Positions 11,332 through 22,430 of a stretch of 64,000 bases of DNA are shown here, piece by piece. The translations under genes and the position numbers were made by a program. Within the stretch, counting starts at the first letter, position 1; the number at the start of each line of letters is the position of its first letter. The stretch comes from Saturnia japonica (lineage: Eukaryota > Arthropoda > Insecta > Lepidoptera > Saturniidae), in NCBI GenBank assembly GCA_033032175.1, contig CM065316.1:5240115-5304114 (forward strand), in the 5' to 3' direction. A model generated the notes under the pieces. The model made no database searches. It saw nothing but the letters and a program-made list of their open reading frames with translations, and had not been told where the DNA came from.

Positions 11332-12315
11332 TACAGTCAAAATCTGTTATAACGACATCGAAGGGACTGCTCATATAATGTGTATGTCATTTAATGTGTA
11401 TCGTGCAAGTACAAACAAATCGATAGGGAATTATTGGAAAAAATATATTTATTCAACTATGTACAATTTGTTTATTACACATAAGTACAATGCATATTAT
11501 TTCTCTGTGAGCATAAAATCTGTAATTTTGGTCTGTTTGGAACACTTCTGTTGTGCATAGATATTTTGTAATGCACGTTGGATTTTAATTAACGTATCGT
11601 CATAATTACTCTGGATAAGGAACTGTTCATTAAAAAGAACAATCTTTCTTAATACACTAACAGCATTGATACCATCATTCAAAGTTGGTACAGTAAATTG
11701 TTCTTCATAGTTTTCCTGTTCGTCATCTTCCTCTTGAACATCTCGTACAATATCATCTTCCGTAGCTCGTGCGCAAATTGCAATAGAGTTATCTACATCA
11801 ATGAACTCTGCTGCTTCAGTAGTAGATAAAGCAGGTCATAAATTTTGAGCTAATTTGTTTTCTTTTTCTTTGCGACATTTTGAAAGTTTCACGAATAACT
11901 CCACAAAGTTTTGGCGCGTCTTGTGTATAGATAAGTAACAAACTAACTGAAGAGATATGAAGAAGCGGGCTTTGACTCTACTGCATGCACGTGTTTTGTT
12001 TCTAAGATTAGAAAAGACCCTACACTAAACTAAATCCTATTGTTTTCTTTCCTGATTTTAATAGCCATTGAAGACAAATGTGGATACCTATTCAAATTGT
12101 TTACAATACAGCTTAGCCGGTCGTTCTAACAGATCTAGTTCTCCGAAATATTAGTTAAATGTGGTCGTTAAAGGTATGTCGTTATTAGCAATGTCGTATA
12201 AAGCAATGTTTTTAATAAGGCGGTCATATAGCATTCAGTCGGGACCTTTGTTCTAGGTTATTATAACCGGCATGTTGTTCTAAACGATGTCGCAGTAAAC
12301 GGTTTTGACTGTATA
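11332..12315 (-). mobile_element. Pogo/Tigger-like DNA transposon remnant
   Basis: The left end 'tacagtcaaaatctgttata' pairs with the right end, which reads 'tacagtcaaaaccgtttact' on the opposite strand. The following 'acgacatcg' and 'gcgacatcg' also match. Inverted ends beginning CAGT at a TA fit the Tc1/mariner/pogo superfamily. At about 985 bp it is shorter than an autonomous element, and only a C-terminal transposase remnant (11497-11830, - strand) is visible. Confidence 0.7.
11497..11830 (-). pseudogene. C-terminal remnant of a pogo-like transposase
   Basis: On the - strand the frame is open from about 11830 to a stop at 11497-11499. It is strongly acidic in the middle ('EEDDEQENYEEQ') and ends 'KQTKITDFMLTEK'. 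The string QTKITDFM fits the PCNA-interacting PIP-box pattern (Q, two residues, I/L/M, two residues, aromatic pair) except for M at the last position. A PIP box near the C-terminus is known for the Drosophila pogo transposase. The N-terminal DNA-binding and catalytic parts are missing. The assignment rests on the C-terminal composition, the PIP-like motif and the surrounding inverted ends. Confidence 0.55.
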
Positions 12316-12446
12316 TCTAGTTACTGAGCATCAATAACGTTTTATAAATAGACGCGCTATACTCTCACTAAAAGCAATTTGAAAACGGCACAAATATTGT
12401 TATCAGTATGCTGTAACAAAAGGGATAGGGAATCACAGCGTAAAAC

Positions 12447-12605
12447 TGCCTGTCCATTGAAGCGGAGCGGAGTTGTAGAAATTTTAGCCAATAGAAATTC
12501 ATGAAAATCTAAACATGCAATACTATTGATCGAAATTTGCTAGAGAAGCAATGCTATTGGTCGAAATTTCACAGCACCGCATCGCTCAGCTTCAGTGGAC
12601 AGGCA
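12447..12605. mobile_element. Short MITE with inverted ends
   Basis: A 159-bp element. The left end 'tgcctgtccattgaagcgga' is matched by the right end, which reads 'tgcctgtccactgaagctga' in reverse complement. The interior has two related 'tattg.tcgaaattt' blocks. A lone copy of one end occurs at 62924-62934. Non-coding. Confidence 0.8.
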
Positions 12606-14061
12606 ACCTTAGGCGGAAACTCTATTGCCAAAAAATGATAAAAATACCTGCTTAAGTTTGCTCTGTGGTATTGGCGTGCCGGTCTAAGCTATCTTATGCT
12701 CTTCCTCTTTACAGAAAATAATAGTTTGTTCTCTCTCATGCTGCGCCGGTATTAAGTCGAAAGTGAAATTATGGGCAATCCGGGAAATTACCAACTTTTA
12801 GAAAAGTTCGTACGATAATTTGAAAATTGTGCTGTCGTACACCTTATGAAAGCGTGAATTTATCGTACATGTGTATAATAATTATCGGATAGCTGTGAAC
12901 CCCGCTAAGAACTGGGTTAGAAAGCCCCTTTGCCACCATCCACTTTGTGGCAGAAATAACTGTGGGAGCGGTGCTTCCCCAGTTGAACTTTGCCTAGGTT
13001 CTATCACTCACAAGAAACAATTATTTTGAATAAATTTCGAAAGCATTAGTAGAAAATAATATATTAGTGAGAACTGTATATCAATTCTGAATAAACAACA
13101 ACATATGTATTGAAGCGCTTTGTTTTAAAACACACAACCTATTATGAACTCGACATCAGGTAATGAGACATAAATTAAAATAAATTATTGCACTGTTACT
13201 CAGTGTCTGACTTTGACTGCACGTATGAAGTACTGGGGTTCTCAAACATTTTATTTATATATACAATATGTATAAAAAAACCCCGTCGAATCCGGAGAGG
13301 GTACCCCAATGACATTACCAAAAAAAAATCAAAATTTTATTTATTATGAAAATATAAATTTTATTGTGATTTAAAATTAACATATTTAGATTTACTTTCC
13401 CTAAAGTTAAACAAATACAGAAAAAACTCCATATTTGAAAAAAATAGGAATTTATTTCATATTTATGAAAAATTTTAATCTTCGATAATAACCCCGGTTT
13501 CTATTATGTTTTTTTAATAAAAATAACATGTGCGACACAAATAAACCCTCTGTGAAGTTTAATAATTGGGATGTCTTCCTGAAAGCCGCAGAGTTCACCG
13601 ATTTAATTTCCTCAGTTCTTTGCATACATTGCATGCAAATTCTGCAGCAATACACTACCAAAATAAAACAATAAAAAATTCAAATTCGTGATTAAAACGG
13701 TCAGTCTAAAGGTGCCCCCTTGCAAACTTTAGAACCATAAGCCATTAGTTTCGCGGAACTCACGCGCACTGCCAATGGTGCGTCGTAAGTTACAAACGCG
13801 GACAAATACTCCAAAGTTAATTGGATGAAAATCTACTCCGGCTGCGAATCTCTCGGCTGTCCACACTGTTGTAAATTATACGCTGCTTTACGATCACGAA
13901 TACTGATCAATGACCATTTATTTTTACATTAACATGTATTCTTTATGATAAAATAAATTAATTGAGAAGTATTCAAAGTGGATTCTAAATGAAGCTCAGT
14001 TTATATTATATTATTCAAAACGTTGAGTAACATATCATGTCTATACTATATTTAATATTAT
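12606..14061. other. Intronic stretch without a supported gene
   Basis: Mostly AT-rich. Bases 12885-13010 are GC-richer and have the look of a dispersed repeat, but I found no second copy here. Bases 13690-13900 form another GC-richer patch. No exon-like reading frame with splice sites was found. Confidence 0.45.
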
Positions 14062-14368
14062 TAAGCTCAATAGATTGTTTCTTTTTTTGTTTTGTTTGAA
14101 CGCGCTATAATCTCTGAAACTATTAATGTAATTTCTAAAATTATTTAAGTATTTTATAGTCTATTTTTTGAGGTTATATAACTTCATGCTATACCCCACC
14201 CCTTAGTAGCAGAGCAGTGACCATGAACGTTAATCAATCTGGCAAGCTGTAGGCAAGTACGGGAACTCAGAACAAAGATAGACTACACGGGTGCTTTGGC
14301 GATGGCGCGATGCATCGCAGAGTTGGTTGAATAAATTGAACACGGGTGTAACCGTGGGCACCAATAGT
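14062..14368 (+). mobile_element. Helitron-like non-autonomous element, family B
   Basis: It holds the family B order: 'aagctcaatagattgtttc', 'ttgtttgaacgcgcta', 'atctctgaaacta', 'tctggcaagctgtaggcaag', 'gggtgctttggcgatggcgc' and 'aacacgggtgtaaccgtggg'. The terminal CTAG is decayed to 'caatagta'. Its orientation matches 10468-10899. Confidence 0.65.
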
Positions 14369-15802
14369 ACTATGATGCTTGTAGACAGTAGCTGATAACT
14401 GCCCGTTTGGTGGGGCGTAAATTAAAGTTTATTCATTAATTAATTAATTGGGCTTCCAAAAAGGAAAAATACGGTAATAAGTATTTAATTGTCCATTCAT
14501 GAGTTGTAACAATTTTTTTTACGTTTTAACTATAGGAAATCACAGAGTGCAATAACTGTAATGACTAAATAATAACTAAGATAAAATAAATAACAATAAA
14601 CTGTTAATCACATACAGTTAAACTACATTATAATTGACCAAAAGCATCCCGTGTCCTATTCCACGACGTCTATTGATATGAGCAGCCTTACTGGCTCGAT
14701 TGAAAAAAAAATCCAAACAAATATACAGTTATTAAGAAAGTCGCTATCCGCGTCTATCTGTTTATCCACTTACTTCTTCTAAAACACGCAAGGGATATTT
14801 ATATGGTTTTGACTGTCTTTTAAAGTTTTTTTTAACGCAAAGTTTGTTTACAGAATACCTACATTCTTATTAAGTTTTTGTAGTTAAGTAGAGAAAATCC
14901 AATAAATCGATTTTCGAAGAAAGATTTATAAAAATAGATATTTAGCAATTCAGTTAGAAACTAATAAAGATATAACTATGTCGCGAGCGAAGCTGCGGTA
15001 AAAGCGCTAGTTATAAATTATATTAGATTACATTTCAAAAAACCGTATAGAACTAATAATCATGCTTACCACATAAAAGTGTATGTGGGAAATAAATCGA
15101 ATTCGCTACCTCTTACCTGTACTTTGGAACAAACAACAACAATAATACTACAACCACTGGGCCACGAGACCAAATATTGAAATACACAATTTTTTATTGT
15201 TTTTTTCATATACCCTTTACTATTGTAAAAGTAAAGTGTAAGTCTTCGAGACTATTAGTAATCAATCTTATTTAATCAACCCCAATATCAACGCACCCTT
15301 ATATTATTTCTATCCGACTATTTAACCACTAATTAATACGAGTAAATAAGATTTTTATGCATTTTATTTCCGCTATTTTAAGATGAATATATTTGTTATG
15401 ATTCTTTATTAAAACCCTTATAGCCTGATCAGTACACATTACAATAACTAAATATTCCCACCCTACGAAACCCACTCTCAAACTCTACGTTTTTATTACT
15501 TTTATACCATTATTTTATCTATATATAATATCATTTTTAGTGGCAATGCCAGATCTAATTTAGTTGTTCGTAAAATTTACGATTTAAATATCATTTTAAA
15601 GCTTATTTGCCTCGCTGTTGACGAAAAATATACAAAAAGATTCAATTTGATTCAAAACACTTTTTCATCGATAATGCTATTAACAGTCAGTATCAAAATC
15701 GGAATGTACCTACCTACTGCCTATTCAACTAACATGTACGAGACGCCATTTATTAACAATCCATTTTACTAAAATTACAGATTACAAAAACCCCATTTTT
15801 AA
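14369..15802. other. Intronic stretch with one Helitron-like terminus
   Basis: A Helitron-like 3' end ('gcgagcgaagctgcggtaaa', then CTAG-T at 15007-15011) lies in the middle. The rest is AT-rich and unassigned. Confidence 0.45.
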
Positions 15803-16173
15803 AATGTTTGTCTATCCGATTTTACGGGACTTCTACGGGTAGATAGATGATTTTATAGGGAGTAACTTAGACTACTTTAATTTAACAAAAAGAATTAGGG
15901 TTTTGCACAAATAAAAAAAATCTGGTCATGATGAATCAATTCGGGCGCTTAAATAGCTTACGCTGAGTAAACCATAAGAGATATAACAAATTAACGTAGT
16001 ACATAATTGTATAAATTAAAAAGACCTACAAAAAAAGTCAGCAAGAGTATACGTCATCTTCTAAGGAGCACCCACAATAAACATTTTTGTCTTTAAAATA
16101 GCCGGGAGCGAGGGAGCAATATTCGCGCGGGCATACTGTAGTGCAAAGGACGCAAAACCGCGGGTACAGCTAG
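15803..16173 (+). mobile_element. Helitron-like non-autonomous element, family C, copy 1
   Basis: Matches 58874-59280 on the opposite strand over nearly its full length. Shared blocks include 'tagggagtaac', 'tcatgatgaatcaattcggg' (with small differences), 'taagagatata', 'taaaatagccgggagc' and a closing 'gggtacagctagt'. It ends in CTAG followed by T. It lacks about 45 bp near its 5' end relative to the other copy. No coding capacity. Confidence 0.78.
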
Positions 16174-16199
16174 TTCTATAATATTATGATAAATATTAG

Positions 16200-16620
16200 C
16201 ACCGGTCAACTATTTTACTGTTATTATGGCGCTACATCCACGAACGAATTAATCGAGGCGATATTATCGTCCTGGTACTTCATTTTACAAACAACTCTAT
16301 GAATGTGTCTCCACTCGGTGATACCATCACGGTACTGCGATGATTGAAATTGACGAATAAAACGCCAACGACTCGCAGCGCGCTCGCCGCGAGACTCGAC
16401 TTACTCCTAGCGCACTCACAGCAAAACTTACCTGTCACTAATGTTGAGCTCTTTTCAACAAAACAACTTGTGGACATGCAGCAATCCGCCGCGGCTCGCG
16501 ACGTTTCGTTGCGGTCAAGCGGCGATCAGTCACGATGCGCGGCGATACGCGGGCGGAACAATAAGCGTCTCGTAGAGATGACCCAATCATAGCAGAGCGG
16601 GCTAGTGGCAGCGTGACCAC
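16200..16620. other. GC-rich island in the intron
   Basis: A sharp rise in GC and CpG over ~400 bp of otherwise AT-rich DNA, with no match to the repeats in this window. Open frames on both strands overlap here, which is what GC-rich non-coding DNA produces. It could be a regulatory element, an unannotated exon or a fragment of foreign DNA. I cannot choose. Confidence 0.35.
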
Positions 16621-16795
16621 GTGTTGTAGTTTTCTACTTTCTTAGTAGATTTAAGACTTTTGGTAGTGAAAACGTGTTCGGTAGATTTTAGTAGTTTTTT
16701 AATCAAATAAATTAACATCTTTCAATTTACTTCGGTCTTCAGGGTTTCTCCGTCTATAAGTAATCTCGTTTAATTTTAGCTTAAATTTACATAAC

Positions 16796-16846
16796 TCTCT
16801 CTCTCTCTCTCTCTTTATCTCTCTCTCTTTCTCCCTCTCCCGGTCA
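16796..16846 (+). repeat. CT microsatellite
   Basis: An interrupted run of CT dinucleotides of about 50 bp. Confidence 0.95.
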
Positions 16847-16962
16847 CAAAAGGCGTTTTACGTATTTAAGCGAGAAAGAAACAAATATATACGCGCTCCA
16901 AGTCCGGTGAAGCTGTAAAAGCCGCAGCGGCTTTAGGGCCCCTAAGGCTAACAGTGTAGTCA

Positions 16963-16965
<3 letters not shown>

Positions 16966-17006
<41 letters not shown>

Positions 17007-17008
17007 TA
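16966..17008 (+). repeat. Long A run followed by TA repeats
   Basis: About 36 consecutive A followed by a short TA run. The preceding 100 bp (from about 16860, with 'gccgcagcggc') end directly at the A run. The stretch could be a poly-A-tailed retroposed sequence. No second copy was seen, so this is only suggested. Confidence 0.8.
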
Positions 17009-17999
17009 TACGCAAATAAGTTCGCAGTTCAGAGTTGGGTACTGAGGTGTCAGGTGAGGTGCGGGCGGGAGGGATATTTTTGGTATGGATACGTATTGTA
17101 CTGCATTTTATTACTGAATTAATCGCCATGAAAAGAAAATACGAAGCGCGCATTATAACTAAAACAACATATAATGCCTGCAATTCGAGTGCAACTTGAG
17201 TGTCACTACATTTGTAATTTTACAAAACACTTAAATTCATATAGGGTGTATATACCCCAAAAACAAACACGTTCAAGAAGTTTCAAAAAGTTTAAAAAAA
17301 GAAGGCTCTCTATTTGCCATTATCTATGTCAGAAATGATGAAATTAAAACTATGCAAGAATATTTAATAAAATCGAAAATGAGGATAACGATGCTTATAT
17401 AAAATATAGGTTCTTGTTTTTGTTGCTTAAAGTAATTAAAATAAATCAAAGTTACATTAATTTTATATATGAAGCTTGTGTTAATGTGTGGTAAAAATAT
17501 TACATTTTCAATTGGATGTTTGGTAGATTTAGTAGATTTAGCTAACATTTTTAGTAGAATCCCGAAAAAAATGTTGTCACGCTGTCTAGTAGTGATACTC
17601 TCGCTGGTGGAGGTGGCGCCTAAATCTATTGCTTAGGACTTCGTGAAAGATACAACCGGTCGAGTTAGGCGCTATTCTTAAAATAACCCAGATCCGAGTC
17701 GTCCGTGGCTGAGCGATTTTTTCCCTCTCCTCTACGAGATGACTGATATTTCTGTCATGACATGTTTCATTAGGCAATTACTGCTGTGTCATTTTTCTGG
17801 TAAACCAATGATGGTTATCACGTTTTTTAAACTACGGAGTTTTTTAAACCCATGTAAGTAGTATTTAAGTACCTACTTCTTATCAATGTGTTTTATAAAA
17901 ATGTACAGAGCGTGACACAATACGCTTCTGTAAGTGACTCTTTTAATGAACAGACAAAAAATACGTTTATACTAGCTGCGTCACACAATTTCACCGATG
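17009..17999. other. Intronic stretch without a supported gene
   Basis: AT-rich, with a GC-richer interval at 17600-17780. No repeat match, exon or RNA gene was recognised. Confidence 0.4.
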
Positions 18000-18800
18000 T
18001 TAAATTTGTTTGGTCTCCACTGCGCTACCGCCAAGTGCCTACGCACCCGTGTAGTACTACCCGTGCGCTATAAGTTGAGACCTGGGGGCGGTGACGCCAC
18101 AGTCGCATGGTTGTACTGTGCACAAAAAGATATCACAAGAAGTTTCCACCCACGACTTTGTCTCTGCTATTTTTTTTTCCGTGACTTTCAAAACTCCCGT
18201 TGCCATACAGGTTATTTTTACTGCCTGATCAACAGGTAAACACAATTGGTTGTTCCGTTTCTCGTTTTCAGAAAAGTCCAACACTTTTAACACGAGATTT
18301 CTATCTACACTATGTAAAGTTTTGCACTTCATTATAACAATAAACTTAACACAAAAAATAACAATGAAATATAGCAGTAGCTCTAATAACTATTAACGAA
18401 TCAGTATCAAATAAGATTATAAAATCTGAGCGCGTCGTCGATGCGTGACGTAAGCCAGTACGAGACTAAGATGTTAAAAAAATGGCGATGCCTACAGTAG
18501 TACAACACTCGAGCTTGAGGGGAAGTTACAGGGGCAGCGGGCGGAGGGTTGCATTCCAGGCGAGTCTCAACTTATCGCGCACGGATAGTAAGTAAGCTAC
18601 ATGTAGGCACAATTCCCATACTTCCGTAAAAGTTGCCCGATTACTTGACGCTCATGATACCTAACTACTTCGATTCTTAACGTAGCGTGAAGTCATATAG
18701 TCTATAATTTTCCTCAATTAATAAGCTATAAAATGAAAAAATATTATAGTTTTTTTAATTCTGATCAGTAGTTCCAGAAATTAAACCATCCAAACAAATA
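18000..18800 (-). mobile_element. Helitron-like family B copy split by a nested insertion
   Basis: Bases 18000-18060 ('ctacgcacccgtgtagt') and 18585-18800 ('agcgtgaagtcatatagt', 'taagctataaaatg') are two halves of one family B element on the - strand, collinear with 31220-31520. They are separated by the 524-bp inverted-repeat element at 18061-18584. Confidence 0.6.
18061..18584. mobile_element. 524-bp inverted-repeat DNA element nested in a Helitron-like copy
   Basis: It begins 'ccgtgcgctataagttgaga' plus c, and ends with the reverse complement of 'ccgtgcgcgataagttgaga' plus c: 21-bp inverted ends with one mismatch. No transposase is encoded, and the target duplication is unclear (a 'tagta' occurs on both sides but not at identical distance). 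The superfamily is therefore unassigned. Confidence 0.72.
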
Positions 18801-19089
18801 ACCTAGTGAGATTATACATTAGTATTATATAGATGAAAGACAGTGAATTGGAAATAATTGTAGAAATCCGTTATTAGTTATTGTACTACTTATTCCAAAA
18901 GTAACATTTATAACAGGGGGCTTTTTATGGAAGCTAACTTAGAAATTGTTGCTCCATGCATAGTTTTAATATAAAATATTTAAGAACACAAAAATTGTGG
19001 GTATCTACATAAGTTCAGATTGGCGTAACAAAACGAAAATAGCCTTTTTTATTATATAAAAATAATTTTAATGTGTAATGTATACAAAG

Positions 19090-19215
19090 TTAAAATACCT
19101 ATATATATATATATATTCTTTATTTCCAAAAAAATTACAATAGGAGGACTTACTGCTAAAAAGCATTCTCTACCAGTCTTCCAGGGGAACAAGAGAAAGG
19201 TATATGCCAGATGTG
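19090..19215 (-). mobile_element. 3' end of a Jockey/CR1-type LINE
   Basis: On the - strand: 'cctttctcttgttcccctgg', 'ggtagagaatgc', 'agtaagtcctcc', then an A/T-rich end with AATAAA and a (TA)n tail. The same 3' end follows the reverse-transcriptase remnant at 26640-27500. It is heavily 5'-truncated, as is usual for LINEs. Confidence 0.7.
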
Positions 19216-19599
19216 CATAATATTTAGTAAAAAAAAATCTAGCCAATATTCAATTGCGCCTAGTAAAATATACGTTTTTTTCACTATTTTATTCTTGGCT
19301 AACTTCATTACGTCACTCTTCCGTCACATGAAGCCTGTAACTCTCAAAGTCTCAATTTTACCCTCTACTAAACGCGACAACAGTAGTATAACTTTAAAAA
19401 GATAAAAATCTTTTTAATAACACAAAATTGTATGTAAATCGAAACACTTGATTCGTAAGAAAAATCACATAAAGTACTGTTAGTTATTTCCCATCACGCA
19501 ACCGGAACTAGAATCACACATTAGATTTAATTTTATACGAATTTAATAACAAGTGAGAGATGGACTGACTCACCATTGTACTCATCCGTTACCATGAGA

Positions 19600-20814
19600 A
19601 AGACGAAGCCCGATTTTTTTTTTTTTTTTTGATACTGATAAAGAGTTGCCGACTTGCTATTCGGATCAAGATTGATGTGCATGCGTGATCGTGCCTACCC
19701 GCTGTGAGTGCCGGCACTTATAATTAATATTCCATAATCCATTCAACCCTAAATTACTCCGACCTTTAACTGTTTCGGCGCCGACGCGCATTCATTACCG
19801 GTAGCAATATGTACTCGTCACACACCAATAATTGATTCAACCCGTAAAATTCGAAATTTGAATGAGATTTCGCTGAATGAGAATCTAAATAAGATCACGA
19901 ATGTTCGAAAACCTGACTATATAGTGCGAGCCTCTCACTGGGCGGCACAATGACCGCGGCGCATACGGCCGAGATCTCTCTCGATAAACAGATAATAATA
20001 ATACAAAAAAAAAAAACGTCTAAACTGTAACGAGAAAACTACATGTCATGCATCTACGTGTGCTAGTCAATTTCACAGCGACCGTCATGGGAATCGAGCG
20101 ACGAATGGATTTTCGGAAGCAATTAAAACCTTTGCTTTATAAAACGAACGAAGAAAAAGTGCAATTGACACATGAAATTATCGGACACTTCGCGCTTTGT
20201 GCACCAATTTTTTATGGACGTTCGCTCCGTTGACGATGCACGTTGCGAGTCAAATGGTTCTCGGAACTGAATGATTTTGACAAAAAAAAACCACAAATTT
20301 CACCGTACTTCAATGACAATATGTATCTGTAGCGAACGGGTAAATGCACATTACAAATGGCGTCCTATTTGCGCATTTAAACATCGAACAGTAAACGTAA
20401 CAGGAAAAGTCTGTATGAAAACTAAGACGTTTTATTTAACTGCGATTTTTACCTGAAAACCGCGAAATTTTATTTTCCCCGAACTTGACGAAGGTAGGTA
20501 CTTTCGCGAACAACTCGCAAACTTTACGTACCGACATTCTACTTAACGAAAGACGATACAAAGGCGATAGACTATAGAGGGAGAGAAAGTACTTAAGGCC
20601 GTCAGTGTGGAGTTGAGTTTTTACCGTCACAAAAAGGTCGGTATAAAATCGAAATCAGATTACGGATCCTGTGTTAATAAAGTTTTAGCAGTGGAACAAA
20701 GCCAGAGTGACCACAATATGGCCGCGGAGACGTGCGAGTACCCCCCGTCTGACCACATAAACATACATTAAACAGATACGATTTTCTTAAATGTTGTTTT
20801 GTACTACGTGGCTT
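19600..20814. other. Intronic stretch, GC-richer and apparently unique
   Basis: Starts with a T run (19615-19630). Bases 19720-20060 contain CpG-rich segments ('cggcgccgacgcgc'), and 20050-20640 is more balanced in composition than its surroundings. No repeat match within the window was noticed, and no exon with good splice sites was found. Candidate regulatory DNA only. Confidence 0.4.
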
Positions 20815-20965
20815 GTGAATTTTCCATTAAGCTCAAGAGATTGTTTGTTTGTTTGAACGCGCTAATCCCTGAAACTACCAGTTATATATGAAAATTTGTT
20901 TTTGCATTTTATAGCCTATTTATTTGGAAAGGTCATAAGATATATAACATCCCGCTAAGAACCAC
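20815..20965 (+). mobile_element. Helitron-like family B 5' fragment
   Basis: Carries 'aagctcaagagattgtttgt', 'gaacgcgctaatccctgaaa' and 'tttatagcctatttat', as in 14062-14368. It stops where the mariner remnant at 20974 begins. Confidence 0.6.
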
Positions 20966-20973
20966 CTCGCTCT

Positions 20974-21890
20974 GGTCGCCCTGTTACGAATAAAATAGAC
21001 GCCATTTTCGAAAAAGTGGATCAAGATCGGCATATCAGTTAGTTATGATGTAGCTGAAGAACTGGAGATTGACCACAAAACAGTTTAGACTCGTTTGAAG
21101 AAAGCTGGCTATACCAAAAAGCTCGATATTAGGGTGCCACACGAGCTTACTGAAAGAAACCTAATGAACCCTGTACTCATTTGCGATTCATTATTGAGAC
21201 GTAATGAAACCGAGCCGTTTTTTGAAGAGATTAATAACTGCGATGAAAAGTGGATTACGTACGACAAGATCGTGCGAAAAAGGTCGTGGTCTAAGGTCGG
21301 CCAGGCTTCACAAACAGTGTGGCTAAATCTGGGCTAACTCGAAATAAGGTGATGCTGTGTGTATGGTGGGACTGGAAGGGCATTGCTTATTATGAGCTTT
21401 TACCGACCAGCAAAACCATCGATTCGGATCTCTACTGCCAACAACTGATGAGATTAAAGGAAGCAGTTGAGAGAAAGCGACCGGAATTGATTAACAGGAA
21501 GGGTGTGGACTTTCATCACGATAACGCTAGACCACACACATCTTTAGCCACTCAGCAGAAATTAAAAAAGTTTGTCAGGGAAGTATTAGTGCATCTACCA
21601 TATATCCCTGACCTTGCACCTTCAGATTTTCACCTGTTTCGGTCTCTTCAGAATTCTTTAGATTCTGTAAGGTTAACATCAAAAGAGGACTGCTAAAACT
21701 ATTTTTCGCGTTTTTTTATCAGAAGTCCCAAATTTTCTACAGCAACGGGATAATGTCTTTACCTACAAAATGGCAGAAAGTCATCGAACAAAACGGCACA
21801 TATATACTGTAAATAAATATAAATAAACTTTGAAAAAAAAATGTCTTGAGTTTTCATGTAAAAATGGGAAGAAACTTTTTCCCCGACCTA
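20974..21890 (+). pseudogene. 5'-truncated, broken mariner transposase (irritans/mellifera-like lineage)
   Basis: The frame covers most of a DD34D mariner transposase: 'VTNKIDAIFEKVDQDRHIS', 'HKTV(stop)TRLKKAGYTKK', 'CDEKWITYD', 'MLCVWWDWKGI', 'HHDNARPHTS' and 'PDLAPSDFHLF', ending at a stop at 21810-21812. From DNARPH to APSD there are 34 residues. The right terminus 'ctttttccccgaccta' (to 21890) is kept, but the left terminus and the first ~60 codons are gone. An in-frame TAG near 21089, further stops near 21040 and frameshifts near 21320 and 21690 inactivate it. The motif wording differs from the mariner at 8448-9426, so two lineages invaded independently. Confidence 0.9.
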
Positions 21891-21954
21891 TTATGTTACG
21901 TAAATGATAATATAATATACACTTTAACTATGTTTATTTTTAACCGAATTTAAA

Positions 21955-22190
21955 AAAGACGGAGGTTACTCAATTCGAATGTATATATTTTTTATGGATG
22001 TTCAGCAATAACTTCTTTTTTTATCAACCGCTTTGGATGATTCTTTTTTGTTTGATAGGGGATCCTCAAGGTTCATTTTAATTTCATTGGCATTGGACCT
22101 TTCGAATTCGAAGATAAACCACGGAAGTCCTCAAAATCATTGAGGTTAGTTTTCTTTTTTGTTGAAAATTTTCTTGTCTTGTCTAAGCAC
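21955..22190 (+). repeat. Dispersed repeat family A, copy 3
   Basis: Inverted relative to 1290-1500 and 2695-2880. Contains 'ggaggttactcaattcgaat', 'tggatgattcttttttgttt' and 'cattggcattggacctt'. Confidence 0.7.
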
Positions 22191-22279
22191 GATATCAAAT
22201 CTCTTTGGAAATTTCTCTCTACTTTGTCCACTACTCTACTTTAAAATGCTTCCACCGTATAGAAAATTCGGGCCATGCA

Positions 22280-22430
22280 ACTTTTTGTTGTGTTGTATCC
22301 ATGAGGAACGAGAGGGGCTTAAAGTCGGAAACGCGCTACCGATACCTGTGGTGTTACAAACATCCATAGCCTTACGCTTACTTATAACCTTAATAGCCTT
22401 ACGCTTACTTACAACCTTAATTGTATTTAA
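22280..22430 (+). repeat. Dispersed repeat family D with a local 27-bp duplication
   Basis: Contains 'gaggggcttaaagtcggaaa' and 'gtgttacaaacatccatagc'. A diverged counterpart lies inverted at 57500-57660. A 27-bp unit starting 'atagccttacgcttactta' is present twice in tandem (about 22366-22420). Confidence 0.6.

Noticed and set aside
16280..16620. Overlapping open frames on both strands in the GC-rich island
   Set aside because: Frames open on both strands at once are a consequence of few stop codons in GC-rich DNA. No conserved motif was seen.
16866..17183. A 105-codon frame containing a long Phe run
   Set aside because: The Phe run is the poly-A tract read on the other strand.
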